A DNA stretch of 64,000 nucleotides, taken from positions 1,962,727 through 2,026,726 of the forward strand of contig NW_019211457.1 of NCBI RefSeq assembly GCF_002443255.2, in the 5' to 3' direction. Origin of the DNA: Varroa destructor. Taxonomy: Eukaryota > Arthropoda > Arachnida > Mesostigmata > Varroidae. Made by a program: the position numbers and the translations under genes. The first letter of the stretch is position 1; each line of letters begins with the position of its first letter. Below the pieces are notes generated by a model that worked only from the letters and a program-made list of their open reading frames with translations, did not search any database and was not told where the DNA came from. Shown here in pieces: positions 46,108-56,908 of the stretch.

Positions 46108-48245
46108 CTTGGTTGAGTAGTTTCCAGGTAATATCGCGGCATACAGAACTTCAGCGGTCGCACTACCGTATCAGCACAAATAACAACGTTTAGCTTCAAT
46201 TGAGACCTCCAATACAAAAGTTATGTCGCCGGCAGAATGTGAGCAGGCCGATGAAAGCAGGCTGACTCTGATTCCACAAGGCCTTAGTCTAGTAACAATG
46301 ATTGGCGAAAGCTAGGTACACTTTGTACACTAGGTACAATTGGCGACCGACTATACACAGCTAAACAATGTCCCGATCACTGTTTCCGTTTATTTACTTG
46401 AAGCCTAAATGAATCTTCTAGTGTTACGATCTCTTCGTCTTCAGCCTTTGCCAAACTTCACTGCTTCAGATAGATGGCCGATCGTTCCAGCACTGTGCGT
46501 ACACAGCGCTTATCAAATCTAGACCGTTTTACACTATGTTTTCAAATTTGTCTCTTGCTTACGCGTTCTGTTGCTCGACTACTATTGCGTTTGTGTGCTC
46601 GTCGTGAGACGAATGACGCGGGTATTGGCGTGTATGCCTTACCCTATAGATGCCTTTTATGCGCGTAACATTTGTCTTCCGTTGAAGTTGTTCGGACGAA
46701 TCGTAAAACTAGGCATAAGTTGACTGAGCTTGTCCGTTAACGAAAAACAGGGGATTCTACAGTAGGCAGTAGGAAACAATAGATTCAACTCTTGATATCT
46801 GTCGAAAACCTGCACACATAAATAGATCTGCGCAGCTTTGTTAGCGCATCTTAGGCTTTAGGGTGCGCGTTCTGAAACATAGTCTCTTCTTCTCTTTTTT
46901 CCTTTAATTCGGCAAGAGATTGCCTTCACGTCTCTAGCGCAATCGTTAATAGAATACAGCACTGTTAAAAGACGCGCACATAACTGGCAAGGGCATACTG
47001 AACACTACAAGGGCATATTCCGTAGTAACGAATATATGTGCCCAAATTATCCAAATACCCCATTGCAACATTGGATTCCTGGGGGAGTTGAAGAAGAGCT
47101 GAGCACTTATTAACGCTAGCAATGGGCGTTACCAGCGTGCATAGCGTATTCTGTGCATAGCAGCAGATCATCATTTAGTTACGCCAAGACGTGTCAAATA
47201 CTGGTTTACAATTGCCCTATAAGCTTCAGATCGATTTACTGAGGGCCTGCCAAACATCTCACCGGGTATCGTTATTCACGGCTCACTCCTGACTTCTCTC
47301 AACGCTTAAGTTCACTGCAGCAGATATAGAATCATTATCATTTGTTGAATTAATTATTATCGATGTTACTTCTAGCTGAAACGTCCGGTAACGTCCACCT
47401 GTTCAAGAACGTTTCACACCATTGGATAATATCTCTGCTCCTTAGAACCGTCACCGCCACAGTCCAACAATCATCAACAAAGATCGGACGCGTTTGAATA
47501 GCAACATCCAACAAGCGGACAATTCGAGAGAGAATGATGGCCCCTTTTTACTGCTGAGGCATTTTTTTTATTTCTTTCGTACCGTTCAGGTTCGCACAAA
47601 TGTCCAAAACTGTTTTACCATCAACCGTTGACGTCAATCGAACCGTTAGGATCGGTCGGTAACGATAGCAGTGTCGTCCAGCAAACTATCACTAACTGCC
47701 TTTACGCTAGAGGAACTGGACTTGACGGTATCGCCGACGACGATACGGAGCTTGTTTCTCACCTCTGTCCGGTCCAGTAACCGCTTTTTATGTATTTAAT
47801 AAGCGAAATTTGACTCGAACGCTCGTCCGTTCGATTCCCCTCTCTTTTGTTCTGTCTTCGTGAATTCGTTCGCAGCGCTCATAAATAGGATTGTTTCGAC
47901 CATTGAAGAAAGTAGACAGCGAACCACTGAATCGTAGTCTACAGAAGAGAGCCAAAGGGCCGCCTCAAACATATACTATGATTCGGTTCGAGTCGGACAG
48001 AGTCGTTCAAAACGATGGCTAAAAATTTGCCGGGATAAAGCAGAAGTCGACGCGCTGAAACACTCGGCAATTCGAAACGCTGGTAGAAACGGTCAGACTG
48101 ATTAACTTAACTGAGAAGGTTGCAACGGTAACAGCCATCATAAGAACTACTCCGATACTGATTCGCTCCTTAGGGTAACTTGGACCGAATAAAAAATGAA
48201 GTTATTGTCAACCTTTTGATGTTGCATTATGCAGCTTTTCGATTT
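46108..48245. other. Unassigned DNA
   Basis: No supportable gene. Holds the nested repeats at 46301-46346. Plus-strand 46474-46668 and minus-strand 46965-47174 frames lack splice support. Confidence 0.45.
46301..46346. repeat. Nested 9-bp tandem with flanking repeats
   Basis: Three 9-bp units (ctaggtaca, ctttgtaca, ctaggtaca; 46312-46338) are flanked on both sides by attggcga in direct orientation (46301-46308 and 46339-46346). Read directly. Confidence 0.8.
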
Positions 48246-48310
48246 ACCTCGGTAGTAGATTAGACCACCTCGGTAGTAGACCACCTCGGTAGTAGACCAC
48301 CTCGGTAGTA
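48246..48310. repeat. 16-bp tandem repeat, 3 exact copies
   Basis: gaccacctcggtagta occurs three times head-to-tail without a change (48263-48278, 48279-48294, 48295-48310), preceded by a truncated copy (48246-48257) separated by five bases. It lies inside a minus-strand 107-codon frame (48147-48470). Sixteen is not a multiple of three, so the repeat changes frame each unit and is unlikely to encode a protein repeat. No spacers, so not a CRISPR. Confidence 0.95.
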
Positions 48311-49764
48311 AGATAAAATACAGTCGTTCGTTCGATATAGCGACGTTGAACGGGCTTCGGCAGCTAGCCAAGTAGGGGAAAACGAATGACTTTCCTTTGT
48401 GTTGTAGAACGCTTGCTACCGATACCGAAGTAGCTGATAATAGCCGAATATCTTCATTCAACTGCTGCATGAACGACTGCCAGTAATTGCAACAGCGGTC
48501 GCAGCTACAGGTTTAGAAGTACGGTAAACGTTACGACTGACGTCAAGACACGCCGCCTCAATCTCTCGGACTGGAGGTACTAAAAGGCTTGCTTGCATGT
48601 ACAACGATCGCTACTGACTATCTGGCTATCTAGGGGACTGTTCATAAGTTGATCTGGTAACTTGACAGCTAAAAATTCGATGCTACCAGTTGAGACTTGG
48701 AATGTTACGTCTCTCGACGTATCTTGCCACAACGACCTATGGCTTACTTATGTTAAAGGTAAAATTATAATGATCAAAATCGTGATTGCTATCGTGTTTA
48801 ATACCGCTTTAGTTGCTCTAATGCTGTCGGCCTATCGACTAATCACGGTTAAAGATCAAATTAAACTTAATTAGCCACACCCTAGGCTCAGGTTGTCCCT
48901 TTGCGCCAGGCCACCCGCCTTCGTGAATGACGGGAGTTCGGCCACTTCGTTGTCGGTAGCTGGTTGCAACGATATGCCAACGTCTTTGGGGACGCGGTTA
49001 GAGATCCGCGTAAATACAACTGCGCTCCTGACGACAATACAATAAATCCAATGGAACAAACCTATTTTTCGCCCGCTCTTACGGAAAAACTAGAGCCGAT
49101 CGAATATTATAGCGTATAGCTATGACACCAATTCGACCTTTGCACTTTGATCTTAGGCTTATATCTAGCTTCGGCCAAATGAAAAGCAGCAAAAGGTTGA
49201 TTTCCAAGATGTGGGCCTAACATACGCTCCTGCGCTTGCAAAGGGGTTTGCGAGCTGCTTCGGTAGCAAACATTGTTCATTACAATCGGAGACGGCATTA
49301 ATTGCCACCGCTTTATTCTCAACGATTTCCGACCATTCATGTTGAAAGCTCGTACCTAAAAACGTATTCGTACTTTGAAATTATGCCTTTACCAAATTTT
49401 TCGTCAGTGTCTGGAAGAAATATTCCGACAACAAATCCATTGATCTTCTGCGTCAATTTATCTTCATTCAGTTTATTACTAGTCGATTTATTTAACGCTA
49501 TGCTAGTTTATCGTTTGTACTAAATCGGAATAGGTGGGTTAAGCATTTCTTTTGTATTGACTGTTAGGCGGAAGTTCGTCCGAAAAATTCCCATAGTAAG
49601 AGATGGGCTTTCTAGAATTCATCCGTTAAATATTCCAGTGATTTTTAAGCGTTAAGGATAACTGTCTCTCGAGCGGTAAACTCTTAAAAACATTAAAGCA
49701 TCGTCGTTAAAAAAAGAATATATTTCACTAGAATTTTATACGCGGTAATCACCGTTCCTCGACG

Positions 49765-49800
49765 ATCAGGGCCACTGTTATCGTGAACAGTGCCCCTGAT
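49765..49800. repeat. 15-bp stem hairpin
   Basis: atcagggccactgtt (49765-49779) pairs with aacagtgcccctgat (49786-49800) with one mismatch, leaving a six-base loop (atcgtg). This is the longest inverted repeat found. The stem is shorter than a normal microRNA precursor and the flanks do not extend it. It could be a transposon relic terminus or a structural element. Confidence 0.9.
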
Positions 49801-50629
49801 GATGCTTAAATCAATGTTTTTTTGTATGAATTGCGACCCACATGTTACATAATAAGCATTCAATGACGATAATCTATCGGTAAATCCATCTATTTGTAGC
49901 GGTAAACATTAGGCCAGTTTCTGAGTCGTTAAACTGACAATCATTACTCCCGATTGTCTATACAGGCTAATTATGTCGCGTCGTATAAGCCTGAAGATTT
50001 ATTCGACACATAAAAAAGCAATTGTCTGTATTTTTTGCTTGCTTATATTCACTTTCGTCATAAAAAGGTTATAATTTTTATTGTTTCTATTACAATAGGC
50101 TGGTTGCCCAAAGTTTCATTTCCAGTTCTGCTGATATGGCGATGTCTGCAGCTGGACCTTGACCCTCCGGGACATAGTCGCCAGACGGCGTAATTTCTCA
50201 AAAATCTTTTTCTTTTTTTAGCCTGCAGTTAATTTGCGGTTCCTATTACTATTACAGTCAGAATAGAGAAGGCTGCATGGCCAAAAAAACGGAAATCATT
50301 ATACGGCTCTTATTTAGCTGCCGGCCATTGTAAAAGCAGGTGCTCGCCTTTTCAGTCGGGAGCTATTACGTTTAAAGTTACATTTTTTTTCTTTTATGGC
50401 ACTATGCGTTCGTAACGAAAATTGCCAACGACTCAGATTATGGAATGGGTTGGTCAAGCAGTAAGTAATTTCCTCTGCTGTCCTGTGTTTATTTAGTTTA
50501 TAATTATGCCAGATACAAAATAGCCACAAAGCTAATCACAATATTCTATTTTTTAGCTGATCAACAGACTCACTGGAAACAAATGGAGAAAGAATATAGC
50601 ACTTTCGAGATTCAGATGTTTTCTATATC

Positions 50630-50650
50630 CTTAGGGCCTCAAGCCCTAAG
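50630..50650. repeat. 8-bp stem hairpin
   Basis: CTTAGGGC, loop ctcaa, GCCCTAAG: a perfect stem with a five-base loop. No T-run follows, so it is not a bacterial-type terminator. Confidence 0.9.
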
Positions 50651-51308
50651 TGTTCCATATTATCATCCTTATCAAACAAGTAGAAAATCTTCAACCCTTT
50701 TTATTCAGCTCAACAACGCCCGACCCAGTTCCTGGCGATGTTTGCATGCTAAGTCGCATCGATAGCACCGTGGTATGGTAAGTGTTCCGATAAGACCGTG
50801 CGGCACGATTATGAAGTTTTCCATAAACAAACGTCCTACACACAACAGCAATAGCATGTGACAAACGTATGCCTGAAACACGTGATATAATTGGCCGCAC
50901 CTTTGACGTGCACTAGGTTATAGCAGCTGTAGAGCCGCTCTGCCGAGAGGGAGCTTGTGCTCCGACATAACTCGGAGCCAATATCTTCATCAGCTCTTCC
51001 GAGCGCCCTGTTAAGTGGCCCTTTATCGGTGACACGTTTGGATTTCATTTGCATGTTGGAAAGCTCTATGGGGAATATACTCTGCGCGGTGTGGCACAGG
51101 ATCTTGTTCCGTTTACCCGTGGATTGGTTGTCAAAAACACCTGGAGTACGCTGTAATTATTACAAAAGAACAGCATGCTGTAACGACCTTTGCAATAATA
51201 ACTCGTAGTAATAATGTTGCCATGGCTTGTGAAAATTTTCCTCAAGATCCTTTCAAGACAGCGTGGCCTGTTAGGCCAAGCCGTATACCTATAATGTGAT
51301 TTCATTTC

Positions 51309-51742
51309 TCCTAACTCGTGTTACACCGCTTAAACTTGATTTGAAGCAGAAGAAGCAACTATGGAAAACGGTGACGCCAGGCTTAAGCCTTTTAGCTGAA
51401 TCACAGTACAGACTGACAATTCCAGTCCATATTTTCTCTATGATTGTTAGTCACTTGTTGAAGGAAATTTAGAAATAGTACGACAGAATCGATATCCTCT
51501 TAAACGTCGATGATCTCATTCTATCTAGCGAAACTTGTTACCGCCTTTAGCAAGCTTTAGTTATCTTCAAAGCTCGAACTGGAATCTTCAGCTTTCGAGT
51601 GAATCTACTAAAGATTGAGACGAAATGTTGCCTGGGCGAGCTGTCCTCTGCATTGAATTTTCTGCAACTAAGCGATAATATAATTTTAGGAATAATTCTT
51701 ACACCAGCGATTGATCCTTCAGAAGAAAAAAGGCACAAGTAA
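51309..51742 (+). mobile_element. Decayed LTR-retroelement RT fragment
   Basis: One plus frame of about 145 codons has only three stops. It contains NVDDLILSSET (51502-51534), matching the catalytic (Y)xDD region of LTR-retrotransposon reverse transcriptases with a substituted first residue. The downstream order also fits the family: a short helix region, then a lysine/cysteine/glycine cluster (KIETKCCLGELSSALNFL), then GIILTPAIDPSEEKR, corresponding to the KC...FLG...GI.P segment of Ty3/Gypsy enzymes. BEL/Pao is an alternative because YRLT...P and the VDDL spacing also fit. No LTRs, gag, RNase H or integrase were recognised nearby. Clearly non-functional: stops, altered motif, missing partners. 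Confidence 0.35.
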
Positions 51743-51933
51743 CTGTAACTGCAACCGATGTAATGGAAAAAATGGCAGCTTCGGACTTTTTTTTAGAAAA
51801 GTTAAAGATAATGGTTCAATAGGTATCCTCATAGTTTGAAAATAGGAATCCCACACAAACTGCATTGTCTGAACTCTATGGGGATGTGGCTTTGACTATC
51901 CCGACAGACAAGCGTAACTGCACTCGTTTTTAG

Positions 51934-51955
51934 CATAATAGCAACTGCTATTATG
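51934..51955. repeat. 22-bp palindrome, two-base centre
   Basis: CATAATAGCA, ac, TGCTATTATG: perfect 10-bp arms. It lies about 190 bp downstream of the RT-like relic. Confidence 0.9.
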
Positions 51956-52250
51956 ACAGAGAAGCCGGTTAGGTCTTCTTTAACACCGACGCTTACACTT
52001 TCGTCCGCACTTTCCTCACTCCGAGTCCTTAGGACGTATAGTCATGATCGTGACCTCGTAGTAAAGTTTGCATGTCTAAAGCGGATCCCCTAACGTTGAC
52101 TTAACGACAAACAGACTTTTTCTAGGCTATTTGTTTCGGATCTGTAAACGCTATTTCATCGATTAAAGATAACTGGGGTGTCGTAGGGTCATAAGCACGT
52201 ACAGGTATAAAATAATGGAACTGAGACCCAGTGCTTTTCTTATCAAATAG

Positions 52251-52422
52251 GGCCGAGGAAAAACGCTGTCTCGATAAATGCTCAACTGATACCTTATTTA
52301 CCCGATATACGTATCGCGTATTTTATCGTGTCCTGGCTGCCAAGATTCAGAAGATAGCCGTCAGTGTAGGCGATACGAAGAGCAAAGTACCGAGTATTAC
52401 TTGTATATATGACTTGATATAA
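52251..52422 (+). CDS. Candidate exon after strong acceptor
   Basis: Acceptor gtgcttttcttatcaaatag is followed by one base and 56 codons with good texture (AEEKRCLDKCSTDTLFTRYT, then AKIQKIAVSVGDTKSKVPSI) to TAA at 52420-52422. Internal donor-like sites (CGC/GTATTT and AAA/GTACCG) allow a shorter exon. Same strand as the RT-like relic and the frame at 52795-53055; any link is inference. Family not recognised. Confidence 0.3.
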
Positions 52423-52794
52423 AGTTTGCTAACATTCAGCAGAAGAAAAAGGTATGGTTATAGTGTGATTATGCGTCAATTATGTGAATTGTCCACTTTT
52501 GGACAAGGAAATTAGTCGGCTTCAAGTGGTTTTAAAGATGAACTTCAGATACACGATAGGTGGCTGACTGCCGCACGGACAAAAATCAATCGACATTATT
52601 CAATTGGATTTAACGACCTCTATGTTGTGAAATGATTTGACTGAGCCCCTCTATAAACCAGAGAAGCAAACGTTTTTTTTTGGCTATAATAAGCACAACT
52701 TTAACAAGAACTTCTGATAGACAGAAAAATTCATATGACAGCAACATACGCATAGATCTCCTGAAGGCAAATAAGTTTGCAGTTTGAAACGTGA

Positions 52795-53055
52795 AACAAG
52801 TTCCAGTTATCAAAGACCCTTAATCTGACTTTTGTCGGCTTGCTTAAAACGGCAGTTGTAGGCAGAAGGCCCTCTGAGGAAGTTCTATCCCTAATTTTTA
52901 CAAGATTGCGAATGTACAAAATCGAACGAAAGTCCGTCTGTGATGTGATGAAAAAGCCATTAATATTTGCAAAGAAATACCAAATGGCAATTCGCATCAA
53001 CAGGATGCACGATAGATCCTTTATTATTATTACGAAGTATCAAAAGTTGATTTAA
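52795..53055 (+). CDS. Open frame, lysine/arginine-rich
   Basis: Stop-free for about 86 codons after TGA, with strong coding texture and no ATG early (first in-frame ATG at 52915), so it would be an exon: LNLTFVGLLKTAVVGRRPSE, then LSLIFTRLRMYKIERKSVCD, ending basic with TAA. Acceptor-like acaag and ttccag lie at its 5' end. It could be a last exon or part of a decayed element. Opposed by a minus-strand frame (52731-53000). Confidence 0.25.
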   Translation, partial: NKFQLSKTLNLTFVGLLKTAVVGRRPSEEVLSLIFTRLRMYKIERKSVCDVMKKPLIFAKKYQMAIRINRMHDRSFIIITKYQKLI

Positions 53056-54263
53056 TTTAGTTAGTTCTCTTCTTGAATTAAACAGTCGAGCGATTCGGCG
53101 GGCTTTTTCAAAAAGACAGCAGGAACACGCGCCAATTACAGTCAGTGTTTAAACGCGCGTAACAGTCATGACTTTTTGGCGAGGACCGCCCACTTGGGTT
53201 GGAGCTCCGCTTGACTAGTCATTTTTGATCAAACTACTAAGATCGTATGCCAGTTCTGTATCATTGATTTACATGGAGTTGTATAGCGCGCAGGTTCCAA
53301 CTTCGCTTAATGCTTATAATTGGTTCATGTGTACATATAACAATAGTGATGATTATTTTTACCTATTGTAGCATTTTGGAACAATTGGTGACCAAACAAG
53401 AAATTTCGCAGTCCACCTTGGAGATACTAATAGAGATGTTCAGGATATTATTGTGACTGCAATAATAACCTGTAGTAGAGAAGCTATACGTCAAATGTAC
53501 GTAATATATAACATGTCTATTATACATATTGACGTTAACATTCGTTGGCCCCATCATGTAATGTTTAACTTCTTGAAACTTGGATTCTGAGGTTTAGCGG
53601 CGCGAGATGCCGAGCATCGTTGAAAGGCTCTACTTTCCTTAACTACAGGCTGATTGGATTTAGACATGAATAATACATAGTTCCCCTACTATCACAAGGC
53701 CGGCCGAATTTACATATTGTGACTAAATTACTTTTATTGAAAACTTTAAAATTCTTTATGATCCGCCTCAAGCGCTGGTACGTCTGCATGATGCTAATGA
53801 TGACTATATGGGAAATCTGAAAATGTTTCCGAATAATTTGCAGCTCCAGTTCAACTGAAGCTGCAGTTTTTCCTAAGTAGGTCTCTACGCTGATAGCAAG
53901 AGACCTGCCGTTGCCTTGGTGACTAAACGACATCCGATCGCAAAGGCTAGCAGCGTTTGTATCTTTCGCCCCCTGTTTTTTCCATTTTAAAGAGAATTAT
54001 TTAGCTAACCAGTTAGGTTGGCCATTGTTGGCTGGCTGGGATACTCCGTGTAATCCAGTTTTTTTTCTGCGTACGTCAGGTGACAGGGTCTAGCGTACAA
54101 GCGGAGCTATGATCTTTTGCTGTCTCCTACATGTCAGGGATGTGTTTGTCCAGCTTCCTACGACGGCGAGGCTTGCATCATCAGTTACTTAGCTAAATTC
54201 CCACTTCAGTAATATGTTTTGCTTGGCTAGAGCGCGAAAAAATTGAAAGAGATATGCGTACCA

Positions 54264-54281
54264 TAGTGTATATATACACTA
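54264..54281. repeat. 18-bp perfect palindrome
   Basis: tagtgtata followed by tatacacta, perfectly self-complementary with no loop, read directly. Confidence 0.9.
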
Positions 54282-54841
54282 AAGACTGAGCCTTGAATGC
54301 CACCGTATTTAGTGTACACAGTAGCTTCATAAAATATCTGACTCACACATTTCCTCTATCTATTTTAAAGCATTACTATTTTAATCAGTATTGAATTTGT
54401 ATTTGTGTTGCGGTTTCGTTTTCAGAATCTGCCGTACTATACAGTTTCTGAGAAGATGACCTTTATCCCGGACTACCTTAGCTACTGCTTACCTGAGGTC
54501 CGAAAGCAACCCGAGTTACCTATACCGAACGATACTTAACGGAGCTTGTAAAGATCAGCAACTTTTGCGAACGCCAGACAGCTTCGAAACAGTCTGATAT
54601 TATTGATATTTTGGCAATTGGCAATACGGCTGCGTTTGTTTGAAAAACGTCTCGAGGATCATCGAAGATCTAATATCTTTCATTCAACGTCGTAATCCTT
54701 TAAACCAACTCGATTATTACCAGCATATTGTTGGTGCACGGTCTGTCGAGAACGAAAGTCAATCTCATGATTAAATGCTAACTACCATAAACTACACTAT
54801 TTGTGTGAACAAAAAAGTTCTTTCGTTAAGTATACTGAAGC

Positions 54842-54863
54842 TATTATTATTATTATTATTATA
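54842..54863. repeat. (TAT)7 microsatellite
   Basis: Seven TAT/ATT units, the second such repeat in the window after 40553-40574. Confidence 0.95.
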
Positions 54864-56491
54864 GATAATCGTAATACGAGTGTATATTTACCATTACCAA
54901 CCTAAAGAGTCGCTGATCCTTAACTTGCAATTTAGTTTCCTTTTTTGTTTCGCGCCCAGAGACAATAATATCTTTTTATAATATTAGAACGTTTTTTACA
55001 AAAACTCTAGCTATTTCGTCTGCTATAAAAGGGAACGTAAATATGCGGGCCTGCGTGTAAAATCTAGAGAAAATAAAAATTACCTACCCTTAAACAATTT
55101 TCTCTATCTTCTCACGTCATTGGTTCTCCCTGATTTCCAAGATCTGGCGGATTTGGGCCATTAAAGCTATTCGCTGTCCATGCAAAACTGATTACAATGA
55201 GCGTTTCGCGTAGTAATGTAACTGCATGCTAAAATCTCTGCTGACAACAAAGAAGAAACTGACCAAGTAGTACGAAGACACTCACTATCCCTCATTCACC
55301 CCACAAATAACTTACAAACACCCTTAAATGTTATTTGTGGGATCCAATCTTCGTTAGGTCTCAGCCCATCACATTGAACCCTCTAATCCGACTCTGCAGC
55401 ATCGCTCCGCTTCTCTGCTTCGCTTCAGAACCACCATTACCGCTGAATCTATCAACGGATGAAAGCGTACTACGGATTCGCGGGGACATATGTACAATTT
55501 AAGCCAGTGCTGCGTAGACCGCCAAGCTATAATAGTACACACTAGCGCAAAAAAACAATTGTATCTTTGATTTTTCGTCGCCGTTTTACGATAGAGCAAC
55601 GTACAATGTCTGGCAGCAACGCGAGTGCTCCAACGGGGTACACTGAGGATCAACTTAATGCGCATTTTGTAGGAAGACAAACATTGACAAATGAATAGAT
55701 AGCCAAAAACCCAAATAGGTCTCTACCGAGTAACTCAATACGCCTCCTTAATAAGAAAAGGGTGCTTTAAGAAGTAAGTATAAGTTCGCCTGCTACATTA
55801 AGTAAACTTTCCTGTTTTACTGATGGCATCAAACAGATGGCCGACGGCAAACCCTTCCGGTACGAATCACGGTGTCTGTGCGTTTAAGCCCCACTTTGAA
55901 CCATCTCACACGTCTCCACTTTCAGCGGGAATATCAACATTGTTTTATCACCATATGTAAATATTGACTACTTCTTATCTTAAAAAAGTGTTCTCTGTCC
56001 TGTAGAATGATCATTCATGTGTGTCCATGTGTATATTTGAATATCCTTTCGGTGGCCGATATTCAGATCTCTCGCGTCTTACACAATTTTCATACTATTT
56101 GATTGTCGTAATTATTTTGCCCCGATAGGCTACGCTAAATTGACTCATATAATTCATAACCTGTGCAGGAAGCACATGGCAAAGGGCATACGACAGAAAT
56201 TGGTACCGCTGTTTATCTTATATTATTACATCTATATTCAATATATATATATAATTTTTCAATTGTATTGTGTCGTATGATAGATTTCATTATGAAAAGT
56301 TTACGCATCGTAGCACGAGTTACTTAGTACTTAAACAAAGTAACCAAAATACTTAAAAATATTCAGAAGCATTTTAAGAGCTCCGGTTGAGTGGCTTCGG
56401 ATAGCTAACGTCTCGTCTCGTTTTGTCAAAAGAGCAACCTGAAGGAGGGCGCACAGCAAACAATGTGTGTCAAATGCATTCGTCTAACTGA

Positions 56492-56908
56492 CAAAAAAAA
56501 CTAGAGGTACTTCATGAAAAAAATCCTTCCTTCAAAGAAGAAGTCGGAGAGTTCTGTAAAAAAAAAAAAAAAAAGAATGAACCAACAAAAATAATTATCA
56601 GGCAAAACAAAGAGCCCGAAAAAATTGTTTTTAAGGCACTTTCAAGGCGTGTTAATCTATCAATTAATCTTTCGATTCCAGTATCCACTTGGAACAAGCT
56701 CGTGAAATCACTGTTTATGGTACAACAATATAGAAACCCATTTCGGAAACCTAACGGCCGCTTGTCTGCGTGCCTTCGCGACATTTTGTTCTTCACCATG
56801 TGCTTAATGCGCGACTTAAATCGTAAAGGTAAAAACAAAACTAAGTTCCGGAAGGTTAAAATAGCTGTTTTAAACTTTATGCTCAATGCTATTGATCACC
56901 TACGTTGA
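56492..56908 (+). CDS. 139-codon frame, antisense frame too
   Basis: A plus frame is stop-free from 56492 to the TGA at 56906-56908, through a run of 17 A (56558-56574) that gives poly-lysine. After that it reads NEPTKIIIRQNKEPEKIVFK, then LSRRVNLSINLSIPVSTWNK, then a basic C-terminus. No ATG occurs before 56717, so it would be an exon. The minus strand carries a 124-codon ATG frame (56886-56512) with an amphipathic helix (GIERLIDRLTRLESALKTIF) and a hydrophobic tail ending in poly-Phe. Either could be real; both lengths are close to the chance maximum. Confidence 0.2.
   Translation, partial: QKKLEVLHEKNPSFKEEVGEFCKKKKKKNEPTKIIIRQNKEPEKIVFKALSRRVNLSINLSIPVSTWNKLVKSLFMVQQYRNPFRKPNGRLSACLRDILFFTMCLMRDLNRKGKNKTKFRKVKIAVLNFMLNAIDHLR
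56558..56574. repeat. Poly-A run (A17)
   Basis: Seventeen consecutive A, read directly. Confidence 0.95.

Larger units (their letters stand above)
48311..51308. other. Unassigned DNA with hairpins
   Basis: Two hairpins (separate entries) and AT-rich sequence. Plus- and minus-strand frames of 60-83 codons at 48662-51305 show no consistent splice signals. Confidence 0.45.
53056..56491. other. Unassigned AT-rich DNA
   Basis: Contains the palindrome at 54264-54281 and the ATT repeat at 54842-54863. Minus-strand frames of 64-103 codons (53363-53557, 53643-53933, 55369-55680) have no splice support. Confidence 0.45.

Noticed and set aside
47815..47845. tRNA B-box (gttcgattcccc)
   Set aside because: No D-arm or acceptor stem upstream at plausible spacing.
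48246..48310. CRISPR-like array
   Set aside because: The 16-bp copies are directly abutting with no spacers; it is a simple tandem repeat.
49765..49800. microRNA precursor
   Set aside because: The stem is only 15 bp and the flanks do not extend pairing to the roughly 30 bp usually needed.
50630..50650. Rho-independent terminator
   Set aside because: The stem is good but no T-run follows, and the context is eukaryotic.
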